Of a DNA stretch of 64,000 nucleotides, positions 8,343 through 16,359 are shown piece by piece. The notes under the pieces were generated by a model. The model ran no database searches. It was not told the origin of the DNA and saw nothing but the letters and a program-made list of their open reading frames with translations. Positions within the stretch are counted from its first letter, which is position 1; the number at the start of each line of letters is the position of its first letter. The DNA is from Sedimentitalea nanhaiensis DSM 24252 (GTDB lineage Bacteria > Pseudomonadota > Alphaproteobacteria > Rhodobacterales > Rhodobacteraceae). The translations under genes and the position numbers were made by a program. The stretch is taken from NCBI RefSeq assembly GCF_000473225.1, contig NZ_KI421509.1:1202045-1266044 (forward strand), read 5' to 3'.

Positions 8343-9230
8343 ATGTTTTCCTACTGCTCCGATCCTGACACGCTGGAAACCTTCCGCTGGTTTTCGTGCT
8401 ACCTCACGACCGGCGTCCACATGTCGTTCTATGTCGCCTTTTTAAAGGTACTGCTGTTGCTGGCCATCACCGCCCCCGTCGCCCTGGCCTTCGGATTTGC
8501 CGGGGCCATGGCGGCACGGTCGCATTTCCTGCCACTGCGCTGGCTGGGCAAGGTCTATATCGCAGTTGTCCGCGGCGTACCCGATATCGCCTTTTTCCTG
8601 TTTTTCGTGATCGCACTGGATCAGGCGGTCGAATATCTGCGCCATAAGATGCTGTGCTCGGGCTGGGACCAGCCGATCCGCCAAGGGTCTGATTTTGTTG
8701 TTTGCCAGGCGGCAAAGATGCCGCTCAGCACCGCACCGCAGTTCATTCATGAAACCTATGGCTTCTTTTTGGCGGTCATAACCTTTGCCATCGTGTTTGG
8801 TGCCTTCGCCGCCAACGTCCTGTTCGGCGGCATGCGTGCGGTGCCCCATGCCCAGCTGGAAACAGCCGAGGCCTATGGCATGTCCAACCGGCAAACCTTT
8901 TGGCGCATCCTGGTACCGCAGATGTGGGTCTACGCCCTGCCTGGCCTGTCCAACCTGTGGATGGTGCTGATCAAGGCGACACCGCTGCTGTTCCTGTTGG
9001 GGATCGAGGATATCGTCTATTGGGCGCGCGAACTTGGTGGCACCAAGACCAGCAAGTTCACCAGCTATCCCCACGGCGACTGGCGGATGTGGTATTTTCT
9101 GGTGCTTCTGATCTTCTATCTGGCCTTCACCCGCGTGTCCGAGGTTGTCCTGGAACGGGTGATGGTCCGTCTGACCCACGGCCAGGCAACATCGGGTGGC
9201 GAAACCCAGCGCAAGGCGGTCGTGCAATGA
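8343..9230 (+). CDS. Polar amino acid-type ABC transporter permease (HisQ-like)
   Basis: A 295-residue inner-membrane permease. It has an N-terminal helix pair around residues 30-55 (FLKVLLLLAITAPVALAFGFAG), and the family motif where the EAA loop contacts the ATPase is AYGMSNRQTFWRILVPQMW near residues 180-198. A periplasmic loop at about residues 95-130 is longer than in E. coli HisQ and contains two cysteines. The gene ends in an ATGA overlap with the second permease, indicating coupled synthesis of the heterodimer. Confidence 0.92.
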   Translation: MFSYCSDPDTLETFRWFSCYLTTGVHMSFYVAFLKVLLLLAITAPVALAFGFAGAMAARSHFLPLRWLGKVYIAVVRGVPDIAFFLFFVIALDQAVEYLRHKMLCSGWDQPIRQGSDFVVCQAAKMPLSTAPQFIHETYGFFLAVITFAIVFGAFAANVLFGGMRAVPHAQLETAEAYGMSNRQTFWRILVPQMWVYALPGLSNLWMVLIKATPLLFLLGIEDIVYWARELGGTKTSKFTSYPHGDWRMWYFLVLLIFYLAFTRVSEVVLERVMVRLTHGQATSGGETQRKAVVQ

Positions 9231-10033
9231 GTTGCTGGCAGACCGTTCAGGACTATGCGCTGCGTTCGGTCGGAATCGGTGAGCGTCTGCTTCCGCGCGA
9301 CGGGTTTACCCTGTGTGAACAGATCACGCTGATCGGATCGGGCATGATCTGGAACATCTATTTCGGGGTCATGGCCCTGATCACCGGATTTTTTCTGGCC
9401 ACTGCATTGGCGGTGGCCAAGGGCTCAGGCAACCGCTGGCTGCGCAAGCCCGCCGAATGGTTCATCTTTGTGTTCCGCGGCAGCCCGCTGTTCATTCAGT
9501 TCTTCTTTGCCTATTTCCTGTTTCTCAGCCTCAAGGGTGTGAACCCTTTCTTCGATCCATTCACGGCCGCATGGTTGGGGGCGCTGATTGTGCTGTTCCT
9601 GAACACCGCAGCATATACCGGCGAAATCTTCTATGGTGCGCTACGCTCGATTCCAAAAGGCGATACCGAGGCAGCGGATGCCTATGGCATGTCCGGCTGG
9701 CCCCGCTTCAAACGCATCGTCTGGCCGACCATGCTGCGCCTGGCATGGCCCGCTTATACCAACGAAGCGATCTTTCTGTTTCATGCCACCACGCTGGTGT
9801 TCTTTTCCGGCTTCCCGGCTTGGCAGCAACGCGGAGACGCACTGTATTATGCCAGCTATTTTGCCGACAAGACCTTTAACCCGTTTGTGCCCTACCCCAT
9901 CCTGGCCGGATACTTCATCCTGTTCACACTGGTGATCGTCTCGGTTTTCGGGCTGATCGGCAAACAACTGAACCGTCACCTGCCGGCCGACCGCCGCAGC
10001 CGGCCCCGGTTTGCGGCAACGCTTATGCGTTAG
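9227..10033 (+). CDS. Polar amino acid-type ABC transporter permease (HisM-like)
   Basis: A 268-residue permease, the partner of the preceding gene (4-bp ATGA overlap). It has hydrophobic helices from about residue 36 onwards, the substrate-channel segment VFRGSPLFIQFFFAYF and the EAA-loop motif DAYGMSGWPRFKRIVWPTM. Start at the overlapping ATG gives MSCWQTVQDYALR. It closes the transporter unit; about 120 bases then separate it from the amidotransferase gene, with a separate operator-like palindrome in between. Confidence 0.92.
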   Translation: MSCWQTVQDYALRSVGIGERLLPRDGFTLCEQITLIGSGMIWNIYFGVMALITGFFLATALAVAKGSGNRWLRKPAEWFIFVFRGSPLFIQFFFAYFLFLSLKGVNPFFDPFTAAWLGALIVLFLNTAAYTGEIFYGALRSIPKGDTEAADAYGMSGWPRFKRIVWPTMLRLAWPAYTNEAIFLFHATTLVFFSGFPAWQQRGDALYYASYFADKTFNPFVPYPILAGYFILFTLVIVSVFGLIGKQLNRHLPADRRSRPRFAATLMR

Positions 10034-10129
10034 ACGCACGAATTTGATCATACTCAAGGGCGCGCACCGCCCAGTGGCTTCGATACGTCGTAACTGCTCT
10101 TGCCTCGGCCAAGGCCGTGGGGTAATCTG

Positions 10130-10143
10130 AATTTGATCAAATT
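10130..10143. promoter_or_regulatory. 14-bp perfect palindrome upstream of the gamma-glutamyl genes
   Basis: AATTTGATCAAATT is self-complementary and lies 11 bases before the ATG of the amidotransferase gene. A partial copy (AATTTGATCAT) occurs at 10041..10051, 89 bases upstream. The high symmetry and the gap position suggest an operator for a dimeric repressor acting on the GATase/PuuA/PuuB genes. The regulator is not in the window and the motif is not one I can assign. Confidence 0.55.
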
Positions 10144-10154
10144 ACAGGTGACTC

Positions 10155-10838
10155 ATGAAGATCGGCATCCTGCTTACGGGCCATGCGCCTGACAACATGG
10201 TGCAAGACACGGGCGACTATGACCATATCTTTGCCGAGATGTTGGCGGGTCAGGGTTTCGAATTCGAAACCTTCGCAGTGGTTGACAACCAATTTCCCGA
10301 TGGAGCCGATGCCGCCGATGGGTGGCTGATCACCGGGTCTAAACACGGCGCTTACGAGGATCATCCCTGGATTCAACCGCTCGAGGCGCTGATCCGCGAT
10401 ATCGCTGCGGAAAAACGCCCCCTCGTCGGAATCTGCTTTGGTCATCAGATCATCGCCCAGGCCCTTGGCGGCAAGGTCGAAAAATTCGAGGGCGGCTGGG
10501 CCGTCGGGCGAACCGACTATCGGGTCGGGGACCAAACGCTGAGCCTGAACGCCTGGCACCAGGATCAAGTCGTCGAACTGCCGCCGGGCGCGCGGGTACT
10601 GGGCGGGAACGACTTTTGCAAATATGCCGTGCTGGAATATGGCGACACCATCTGGACCCTGCAGCCCCACCCGGAATTCAACGCCACGTTTGTCGATGGG
10701 TTGATTCGCACGCGGGGGCGCGGCGTGGTGCCTGATGATCTGCTGGACGCCGCCACCGCCAACCTGAACGGTCCCAACAACAATCGAGACATTGCCGTCA
10801 AAATGGCCGCCGTCTTCAAAGGAAAGCCCGCCCAATGA
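10155..10838 (+). CDS. Class I glutamine amidotransferase-like hydrolase
   Basis: A 227-residue protein of the GMP-synthase-like GATase1 family. The nucleophile elbow is VGICFGHQIIAQALGG (cysteine near residue 95) and the catalytic histidine-glutamate pair is in LQPHPEF. It is the first gene of a unit with PuuA- and PuuB-like enzymes, so it may hydrolyse a gamma-glutamyl intermediate, the job done by PuuD in E. coli, although PuuD belongs to a different branch of the fold. Its stop overlaps the next ATG (ATGA). Confidence 0.88.
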   Translation: MKIGILLTGHAPDNMVQDTGDYDHIFAEMLAGQGFEFETFAVVDNQFPDGADAADGWLITGSKHGAYEDHPWIQPLEALIRDIAAEKRPLVGICFGHQIIAQALGGKVEKFEGGWAVGRTDYRVGDQTLSLNAWHQDQVVELPPGARVLGGNDFCKYAVLEYGDTIWTLQPHPEFNATFVDGLIRTRGRGVVPDDLLDAATANLNGPNNNRDIAVKMAAVFKGKPAQ

Positions 10839-12193
10839 CCGACTGGATCACGCAAGCCCCACCCGCGGCACAAACCTATCTGGAAGGGCGGCGCCTGGAC
10901 GAAGTGGAATGCATCATCTCGGACTTGCCCGGCATCGCCCGTGGCAAAGCCGTGCCAGCCAGTAAATTTGCCAAGCAAGAGTATTTTCACCTGCCTGACA
11001 GCATTTTCTATCAGACCATCACCGGCGACTGGGGCGAAGCCGCGGGCGCGGACGGGTTTATCGAAAAGGACATGATCCTACGCCCGGACATGAGTACCGC
11101 ATCCGCCGCCCCCTGGACCGGCGACTGGACACTGCAGGTGATTCACGACGCTTTTGACCGCAAGGGCAATGCCGTCGCCTGTTCGCCGCGCAACGTTCTG
11201 AGGCGGGTGGTCGAACTGTATCGCGCCAAGGGGTGGAAGCCGGTGGTGGCCCCGGAGATGGAGTTTTACCTGGTGGCCCGCAATATCGATCCTGCCAAGG
11301 AAATCGAACCGATGATGGGCCGCTCGGGACGCCCCGCTGCGGCACGTCAGGCCTATTCAATGACCGCTGTGGACGAATTCGGCCCGGTCATCGACGATAT
11401 CTATGACTTTGCCGAAGCTCAGGGTTTCGAGATTGACGGCATCACGCAAGAGGGCGGTGCCGGACAGTTGGAGATCAACCTGCGCCACGGCGACCCCATC
11501 AAGCTGGCGGACGAGGTCTTCTATTTCAAGCGTCTGATTCGCGAGGCCGCCCTGCGGCACGATTGCTTCGCGACCTTCATGGCGAAACCGATTGCGAACG
11601 AACCCGGCAGCGCCATGCACATCCATCATTCGGTGCTGGACATCGAAACCGGAAAGAACATCTTTTCCGGCCCACAGGGCGGAGAGACCGACGCGTTCTT
11701 TCACTTTATCGGCGGCCTGCAGCATCACTTGCCCGCTGCGATCGCGGTAATGGCCCCCTATGTGAACAGCTATCGTCGCTATACCCGCGACCACGCCGCA
11801 CCGATCAATCTGGAATGGGGGCGCGACAACCGCACCACCGGCATCCGGATCCCGCTGTCCGGTCCCGAGGCCCGGCGGGTCGAAAACAGGCTGGCGGGAA
11901 TGGACTGCAACCCCTACCTGTGTATCGCGGCAAGCCTGGCCTGTGGCTATCTGGGGCTGGTGAACGAAGAACGCCCCGACAAACAATTTCGCGGCGATGC
12001 TTATGAGGGCGAGCCGGACATTCCGCGTGTTATGGGCGAAGCGTTGGACCTGTTCGAGAACGCGCCCGAATTGCACGCGATCCTGGGTTCGGAATTTGCC
12101 CGCGTCTACAGCATCGTGAAGCGGGCGGAATATGATGAATTCCTGCAGGTTATCTCGCCCTGGGAGCGTGAGCATCTGCTGCTGAACGTCTGA
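10835..12193 (+). CDS. Glutamine synthetase-family gamma-glutamylamine synthetase (PuuA-like)
   Basis: A 452-residue enzyme of the glutamine synthetase superfamily, in the branch with PuuA and other gamma-glutamylamide synthetases. Beta-grasp residues lie at the N-terminus (CIISDLPGIARGKAVP). Active-site motifs include APEMEFYL, GAGQLEINLRHGDP, MHIHHSV and NLEWGRDNRTTGIRIP. It would ligate glutamate to an amine using ATP. Neighbours support this: an importer upstream, an FAD oxidase downstream. The true amine (putrescine, another polyamine or a simple alkylamine) is not determined by the sequence. Confidence 0.9.
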   Translation: MTDWITQAPPAAQTYLEGRRLDEVECIISDLPGIARGKAVPASKFAKQEYFHLPDSIFYQTITGDWGEAAGADGFIEKDMILRPDMSTASAAPWTGDWTLQVIHDAFDRKGNAVACSPRNVLRRVVELYRAKGWKPVVAPEMEFYLVARNIDPAKEIEPMMGRSGRPAAARQAYSMTAVDEFGPVIDDIYDFAEAQGFEIDGITQEGGAGQLEINLRHGDPIKLADEVFYFKRLIREAALRHDCFATFMAKPIANEPGSAMHIHHSVLDIETGKNIFSGPQGGETDAFFHFIGGLQHHLPAAIAVMAPYVNSYRRYTRDHAAPINLEWGRDNRTTGIRIPLSGPEARRVENRLAGMDCNPYLCIAASLACGYLGLVNEERPDKQFRGDAYEGEPDIPRVMGEALDLFENAPELHAILGSEFARVYSIVKRAEYDEFLQVISPWEREHLLLNV

Positions 12194-12260
12194 TCCGGAC
12201 TCTGTGCCGATGATGGCGGCGGGCACTTGTATCTTATGATCAGAGAGGCTGGGTTGCACC

Positions 12261-13565
12261 ATGAACTTGCTGTTCTCCAACGACAAGCGCGGACAGTATC
12301 CGGCCAGTTGGTATGCCGCCACGGCGCAAACACTGGATGAGTTTTCCCCGTTGCGCGGCGAAATCCGTGCCGATGTCTGCGTCGTTGGCGCCGGCTATAC
12401 CGGACTGTCTACGGCACTGCATCTGGCAGAGGCGGGTCTGGACGTGGTGTTGCTGGACGCGCATCGCGTGGGGTTTGGTGCCTCGGGTCGCAATGGCGGG
12501 CAGTTGGGCAGCGGCCAGCGGATGGACCAGGACGGGCTCGAAGCGCTGATGGGCCAGGCCGAGGCCGGCAAGCTGTGGCAACTGGCCGAGGACGCAAAGA
12601 CGCTGGTCAAAGGACTGATCGCGCGCCACGATATCGACTGCGACCTGAAACCCGGCGTGGCCCATACCGGTTTCAACGCCCGTGACGTTGCGGAGCTTCA
12701 TAGCTATGCCGATCACCTTCAGACGCATTATAACTATGATCTGATCGAAACGCTGGACGAGACAGCCTGCCACGATCTCTGCCCGTCACCGGCCTATAGG
12801 GGCGGAACGCTGGACATGGGGGCGGCGCATCTGCATCCGTTGAACTATGCGCTGGGCCTGGCGCGCGCGGCGGTCGCAGCCGGGGTGCGGATATTCGAGA
12901 ACAGCCATGTCCACCACATCAACGAAGGCGACCCCGCGACGGTACAGACCGACACAGGGCGGGTTATCGCCGATCATGTCGTTCTGGCCTGCAATGGGTA
13001 TCTGGGTGGGCTGAACCGCCGGGTGGCCGCGCGGGTGATGCCGATCAACAATTTCATTGTCGCGACCGAGCCGCTGGGGGACGCGGCTGACCGGGTTCTG
13101 GCACGCGATGTCGCGGTCGCGGACACGAAATTCGTGGTCAACTATTTCCGCCTCAGCGCCGACCGCCGATTGCTGTTTGGCGGCGGCGAAACCTATGGCT
13201 ATACATTCCCCTCCGATATCGCCGCGGTGGTGCGCAAACCGATGCTGCAGATCTATCCCCATCTGGCGGATGTGCGCATCGACTATGCGTGGGGCGGCAC
13301 GCTGGGCATTACCATGAAACGCATGCCATTTCTGGCGCGGTTGGGACCCAACATGTTGTCCGCATCCGGCTATTCCGGCCACGGCGTCGGCACCGCCACC
13401 CATGCCGGGCAGCTGATGGCGCTTGCCATTCTGGGCCAGGCCGAGGGCTTCGATACTCTGGCGCGCGTCCCTGCCCCGACCTTTCCCGGCGGGGCGGCCC
13501 TGCGGTCTCCGTTGCTGGTCCTGGCAATGACCTGGTACGCATTGCGCGACCGGTTGGGGGTCTGA
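12261..13565 (+). CDS. FAD-dependent oxidoreductase (PuuB/DAO-like)
   Basis: A 434-residue flavoprotein of the DAO superfamily. The dinucleotide-binding fold is VCVVGAGYTGLSTALHLAEAGLDVVLLDA at about residues 35-65, followed by FGASGRNGGQ, typical of gamma-glutamylputrescine oxidase-like enzymes. The FAD-closing motif is SGYSGHGVGTATHAGQL near residues 370-390. Predicted to oxidise a gamma-glutamylated amine to an aldehyde, giving H2O2 and ammonia. No aldehyde dehydrogenase follows it here, so the later steps must be encoded elsewhere. It starts 67 bases after the PuuA-like gene. Confidence 0.9.
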   Translation: MNLLFSNDKRGQYPASWYAATAQTLDEFSPLRGEIRADVCVVGAGYTGLSTALHLAEAGLDVVLLDAHRVGFGASGRNGGQLGSGQRMDQDGLEALMGQAEAGKLWQLAEDAKTLVKGLIARHDIDCDLKPGVAHTGFNARDVAELHSYADHLQTHYNYDLIETLDETACHDLCPSPAYRGGTLDMGAAHLHPLNYALGLARAAVAAGVRIFENSHVHHINEGDPATVQTDTGRVIADHVVLACNGYLGGLNRRVAARVMPINNFIVATEPLGDAADRVLARDVAVADTKFVVNYFRLSADRRLLFGGGETYGYTFPSDIAAVVRKPMLQIYPHLADVRIDYAWGGTLGITMKRMPFLARLGPNMLSASGYSGHGVGTATHAGQLMALAILGQAEGFDTLARVPAPTFPGGAALRSPLLVLAMTWYALRDRLGV

Positions 13566-13686
13566 CACCGCCGACAATCTGTAACACCGGCAGATTTTTG
13601 CGCTACCGGCGCGGCAACCTCTTGGCTCCCCGGCCCGACTGTTTTATCTTTTCCAAAAGTACAATTCAGAAATTTGGAATTTAACC

Positions 13687-14898
13687 TTGCCGCCAAACGT
13701 TCACGACGCAGAACCCATTCCCGCCGCCGCCCGCGCAGCCATAGATGCGTTGATGCTTTCGGGCGACCTGTTCCGCTATACCGCGCCACAGGATGCTCCG
13801 GTTGCCTTGCTGGAAGCGGAATTCGCCAGCTTGCTGGGCTGCAAATACGCGCTGGCCGTATCGTCGTGCTCTGCCGCGTTGTTCCTGTCGCTCAAATCCC
13901 TGGGACTACCCCGGGATGCGCGCGTGCTGATCCCCGGTTTCACCTTCGCAGCCGTGCCGTCATCTGTCATGCATGCGGACTGCCTGCCGGTTCTGTGTGA
14001 AGTGGGTGAGAATTATCGCATCGACCTCGCCGATTTCGAGGCAAAACTGGACGGGGTCCATGCGGTGATCATCAGCCACATGCGCGGCCACACCAGCGAC
14101 ATGGACGCGATCGCGGCCCTGTGCGACGCGCGCGACATCCCGATGATCGAAGATGCCGCGCATTCCCTGGGCACCACATGGAACGGGCGCAACATTGGCA
14201 CCATCGGACGGATCGGCTGCTTCTCGTTCCAGTCCTACAAGATGATCAATGCCGGTGAAGGCGGCATCCTGATCACAGACGACGCAGACTTGGTGGCCCG
14301 CGCCGTGATCATGTCTGGCGCCTATGAACACAACTGGAAAAAGCACAAAGGTCCGGTTGGTGAAAACGCGCCGGACCTGGAATTGGCGTTTGCCCGATGG
14401 CAGAACCGCCTGCCCCTGTACAATATGCGCATGAGCAATCTGTCCGCCGCTGTGATCCGTCCGCAATTGCCAGAGCTTGCGCGCCGCGTGCGCGACGGGC
14501 TGCGCAACCACGATTATGTGGCCGAACGCCTGAACACCTCGCCGTTCTTCATGGTGCCGCCCCCGCTGCCGCAGGAACAGCGTGCGCCGGATTCAATCCA
14601 GTTCAATCTCGTCGGGCTGGACGATGCCGCGATTGCCGCGTTTTCCAGCGCCGCCGAGGCGCGTGGCGTCAAGGTTCAGGTCTTTGGCCAAAGCCGCGAC
14701 AATGCGCGGGCGTTCTGGAACTGGCAATTCATTCCCGACCTGCCTGAACTACCGCGCACCCGAGCCATGCTGATGGCCGCCTGCGACGTGCGTCTGCCCG
14801 TGCGCCTGTCCCGACCGGAACTGGATGCGATCGCCGATATTCTTCTGAATGCGGTGGGCGACGTGACCGGGCCGACAATACCCGCCTACGGAACCTGA
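13687..14898 (+). CDS. DegT/DnrJ/EryC1/StrS-family PLP aminotransferase
   Basis: A 403-residue protein with the DegT aminotransferase layout: SSCSAALFLSLKSLGLP early in the fold, IEDAAHSLG for the cofactor pocket, and the PLP lysine in FSFQSYKMINAGEGG. Typical substrates are keto-sugars, but no sugar-biosynthesis genes are nearby, so the role is open. The reading frame opens with TTG at 13687; the next in-frame ATG (13753) would remove part of the N-terminal region, so TTG is preferred with modest confidence. It ends ahead of a hairpin that separates it from convergent phaR. Confidence 0.85.
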   Translation: MPPNVHDAEPIPAAARAAIDALMLSGDLFRYTAPQDAPVALLEAEFASLLGCKYALAVSSCSAALFLSLKSLGLPRDARVLIPGFTFAAVPSSVMHADCLPVLCEVGENYRIDLADFEAKLDGVHAVIISHMRGHTSDMDAIAALCDARDIPMIEDAAHSLGTTWNGRNIGTIGRIGCFSFQSYKMINAGEGGILITDDADLVARAVIMSGAYEHNWKKHKGPVGENAPDLELAFARWQNRLPLYNMRMSNLSAAVIRPQLPELARRVRDGLRNHDYVAERLNTSPFFMVPPPLPQEQRAPDSIQFNLVGLDDAAIAAFSSAAEARGVKVQVFGQSRDNARAFWNWQFIPDLPELPRTRAMLMAACDVRLPVRLSRPELDAIADILLNAVGDVTGPTIPAYGT

Positions 14899-14910
14899 CC
14901 ACCGATACGC

Positions 14911-14945
14911 GGCCTCGCCTCGCCCCTTGGGCGGGGCCTATTTCA
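14911..14945 (+). terminator. Possible intrinsic terminator after the DegT gene
   Basis: A G+C-rich hairpin (CGCCC-ctt-GGGCG core, flanked by GGCC on both sides) is followed by CTATTT. It lies in the short gap between the convergent DegT and phaR genes and overlaps the last codons of phaR. The T tract is weak, so termination is likely but not certain. Confidence 0.45.
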
Positions 14946-15495
14946 GTTTGGACAGCTTGTTCTGCAATTCAGCCAATTGCTGCTTGATCTCGTCCAGATC
15001 TTCGCTCGTCTCGGGGCCGTCCTGTGCATTCTCGGAACCGGGGCCGGACCAGGAGCGCGTCATCCCACCCGTCATTGCTTTCAGGAACGCTTCCTGCTGG
15101 GCTTTCATCGCTTCGAAACCGGGGATCTTGGCAATCGGGTTCATTGCCGACATGTTTTCCATCATCTTGGCCTGGTTCTCGCGCAGCATGTCGAACGAGC
15201 TTTGCAAGAATTGCGGCATCATACCGCCACCCGGTATCATATAACTGCGCACGAGATCGTTCAGAACCGTCACCGGCAAAACGTTCTCGCCCCGGCTTTC
15301 GTGCTCGGCTATGATTTGCAGCAAGTATTGCCGGGTCAGATCATCACCCGACTTCAGATCGACGATTTGCACCTCACGCCCGGCGCGAATGAAGCCCGCG
15401 ATATCCTCCAGCGTTACATAGTCGCTGGTCTCGGTGTTATACAGCCGCCGGCTGGCATACCTCTTGATCAGAAGGGGTTTGTCCTTATCCGTCAC
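14938..15495 (-). CDS. phaR: Polyhydroxyalkanoate synthesis repressor PhaR
   Basis: A 185-residue DNA-binding regulator that also senses PHB granules. The N-terminal PHB/PHA accumulation regulator domain starts LLIKRYASRRLYNTETSDYVTLEDI and contains GDDLTRQYLLQII and ENVLPVTVLNDLVRSYM. The C-terminal tail is charged and coiled-coil-like (LDEIKQQLAELQNKLSKLK). A GTG at 15495 with GGAGGA upstream was chosen as start; the longer in-frame ATG version adds a non-native N-terminus. The protein presumably binds the three CTGC-N3-GCAG boxes at phaP and phaC/phaZ. Confidence 0.95.
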   Translation of the reverse strand: MTDKDKPLLIKRYASRRLYNTETSDYVTLEDIAGFIRAGREVQIVDLKSGDDLTRQYLLQIIAEHESRGENVLPVTVLNDLVRSYMIPGGGMMPQFLQSSFDMLRENQAKMMENMSAMNPIAKIPGFEAMKAQQEAFLKAMTGGMTRSWSGPGSENAQDGPETSEDLDEIKQQLAELQNKLSKLK

Positions 15496-15713
15496 CTGGT
15501 GTCCTCCCGGCTTATGATGCGTTGCAGCAAAGCCTATGCGAGCACAGAACAAATTGAAAGCCCGCGTTCGGCCCTATTCCATGCAAACCAGTTGGTCCAA
15601 AGGGAAAATCGCAATGGTCCCGTCTGGCGACATGCAAGCTGCCGCAGACCAAGAGCTCATATGCGACGGCGGGGCTTTTTGGCCCGAGCGGCACAAAATC
15701 GCAGTGCAAACAG

Positions 15714-15740
15714 AAAAAGGGCAGGTCTTTCGACCTGCCC
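15714..15740 (-). terminator. Intrinsic terminator of phaP
   Basis: On the minus strand, GGGCAGGTC-gaaa-GACCTGCCC forms a perfect 9-bp stem with a GAAA tetraloop, followed by TTTTT. It lies 54 bases after the phaP stop codon and separates phaP from phaR, so the two genes should be separate transcription units. Confidence 0.93.
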
Positions 15741-15793
15741 CCGCGATTGCACCAGTTGGGAGGAGTTGGCGCAAACCCGCGTTTCAGCTTGCC

Positions 15794-16237
15794 TTACTTG
15801 GCTGCTGCTTTTTTTGCAGCTGCGGACACGTCGTTGGTGGCCTTCTTGACAGCGGCGGTAGCATCTTCGGTGATGTCTTTACCGGCAGCCATCAGCAGCT
15901 CAACGGTATCCATCTGGATTTTTTTCGCGATTTCAGCGAAAGCGGCCATGTTTTCAGCAGCAACTTCAGCCGATGCCGACGCGAAGTCGGTGACCGACTT
16001 GGCATAATCGGCGGGCTCTGCTTTGGCTTTGGACATCTCGGCCAGCTTGGCGATGGTGTCTTTGGTCCATTTGCTGGAGATCTCGGCCGATTTCTCAGCA
16101 GCTTCCAGTGCAACGCCCGACAGTTTTTCGTTCAGGGTCGCTTGGGTTTTGAATGCTTCTTCCATGGCTTTGGTGTCCACGGGAAATGCGCCCATCATGT
16201 CTTTCATGACGGCGGTGAAGTCTTGGGTGTTTGCCAT
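15794..16237 (-). CDS. phaP: Phasin
   Basis: A 147-residue amphipathic, alanine/lysine-rich helical protein that coats PHB granules and controls their size. The phasin domain spans most of the protein (FNxFPVDTKAMEEAFKTQ-like start; repeated AEISSKWTKDTIAKLAEM and SAEVAAENMAAFAEIAKKIQ helices), ending in an alanine/lysine tail KKAAAK. A good ribosome-binding region (AAGGATT) lies upstream. Two PhaR boxes and a likely promoter sit 57-106 bases ahead of the start, and a strong terminator follows. Confidence 0.94.
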   Translation of the reverse strand: MANTQDFTAVMKDMMGAFPVDTKAMEEAFKTQATLNEKLSGVALEAAEKSAEISSKWTKDTIAKLAEMSKAKAEPADYAKSVTDFASASAEVAAENMAAFAEIAKKIQMDTVELLMAAGKDITEDATAAVKKATNDVSAAAKKAAAK

Positions 16238-16293
16238 TGTTTTAATCCTTGATTTTGTGACCGGGTCGTTCCCGTGTCTGCCTTACTGAAGAC

Positions 16294-16322
16294 AATATGC
16301 ATGCTGCATCGCAGCATTTCAA
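16294..16322 (-). promoter_or_regulatory. Probable phaP promoter
   Basis: On the minus strand TTGAAA (16322..16317) and CATATT (16299..16294) are separated by 17 bases, a reasonable housekeeping-type promoter. The spacer contains a complete CTGC-N3-GCAG PhaR box, so a bound repressor would cover the promoter. The -10 match is only fair. Confidence 0.5.
16304..16314. promoter_or_regulatory. PhaR operator 1 at phaP
   Basis: CTGCATCGCAG fits the CTGC-N3-GCAG motif reported for PhaR of Rhodobacter sphaeroides. It is placed between the putative -35 and -10 of phaP, the expected position for repression. Together with operator 2 it forms a 13-bp inverted repeat with a 14-base loop. Confidence 0.8.
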
Positions 16323-16332
16323 GGATTTTTTG

Positions 16333-16343
16333 CTGCGATGCAG
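16333..16343. promoter_or_regulatory. PhaR operator 2 at phaP
   Basis: CTGCGATGCAG is the exact reverse complement of operator 1 and also fits CTGC-N3-GCAG. It lies 29 bases from operator 1, upstream of the putative -35 element, in the gap between the phaC stop and phaP. Confidence 0.8.
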
Positions 16344-16359
16344 AATAATTTTGGAAAAC

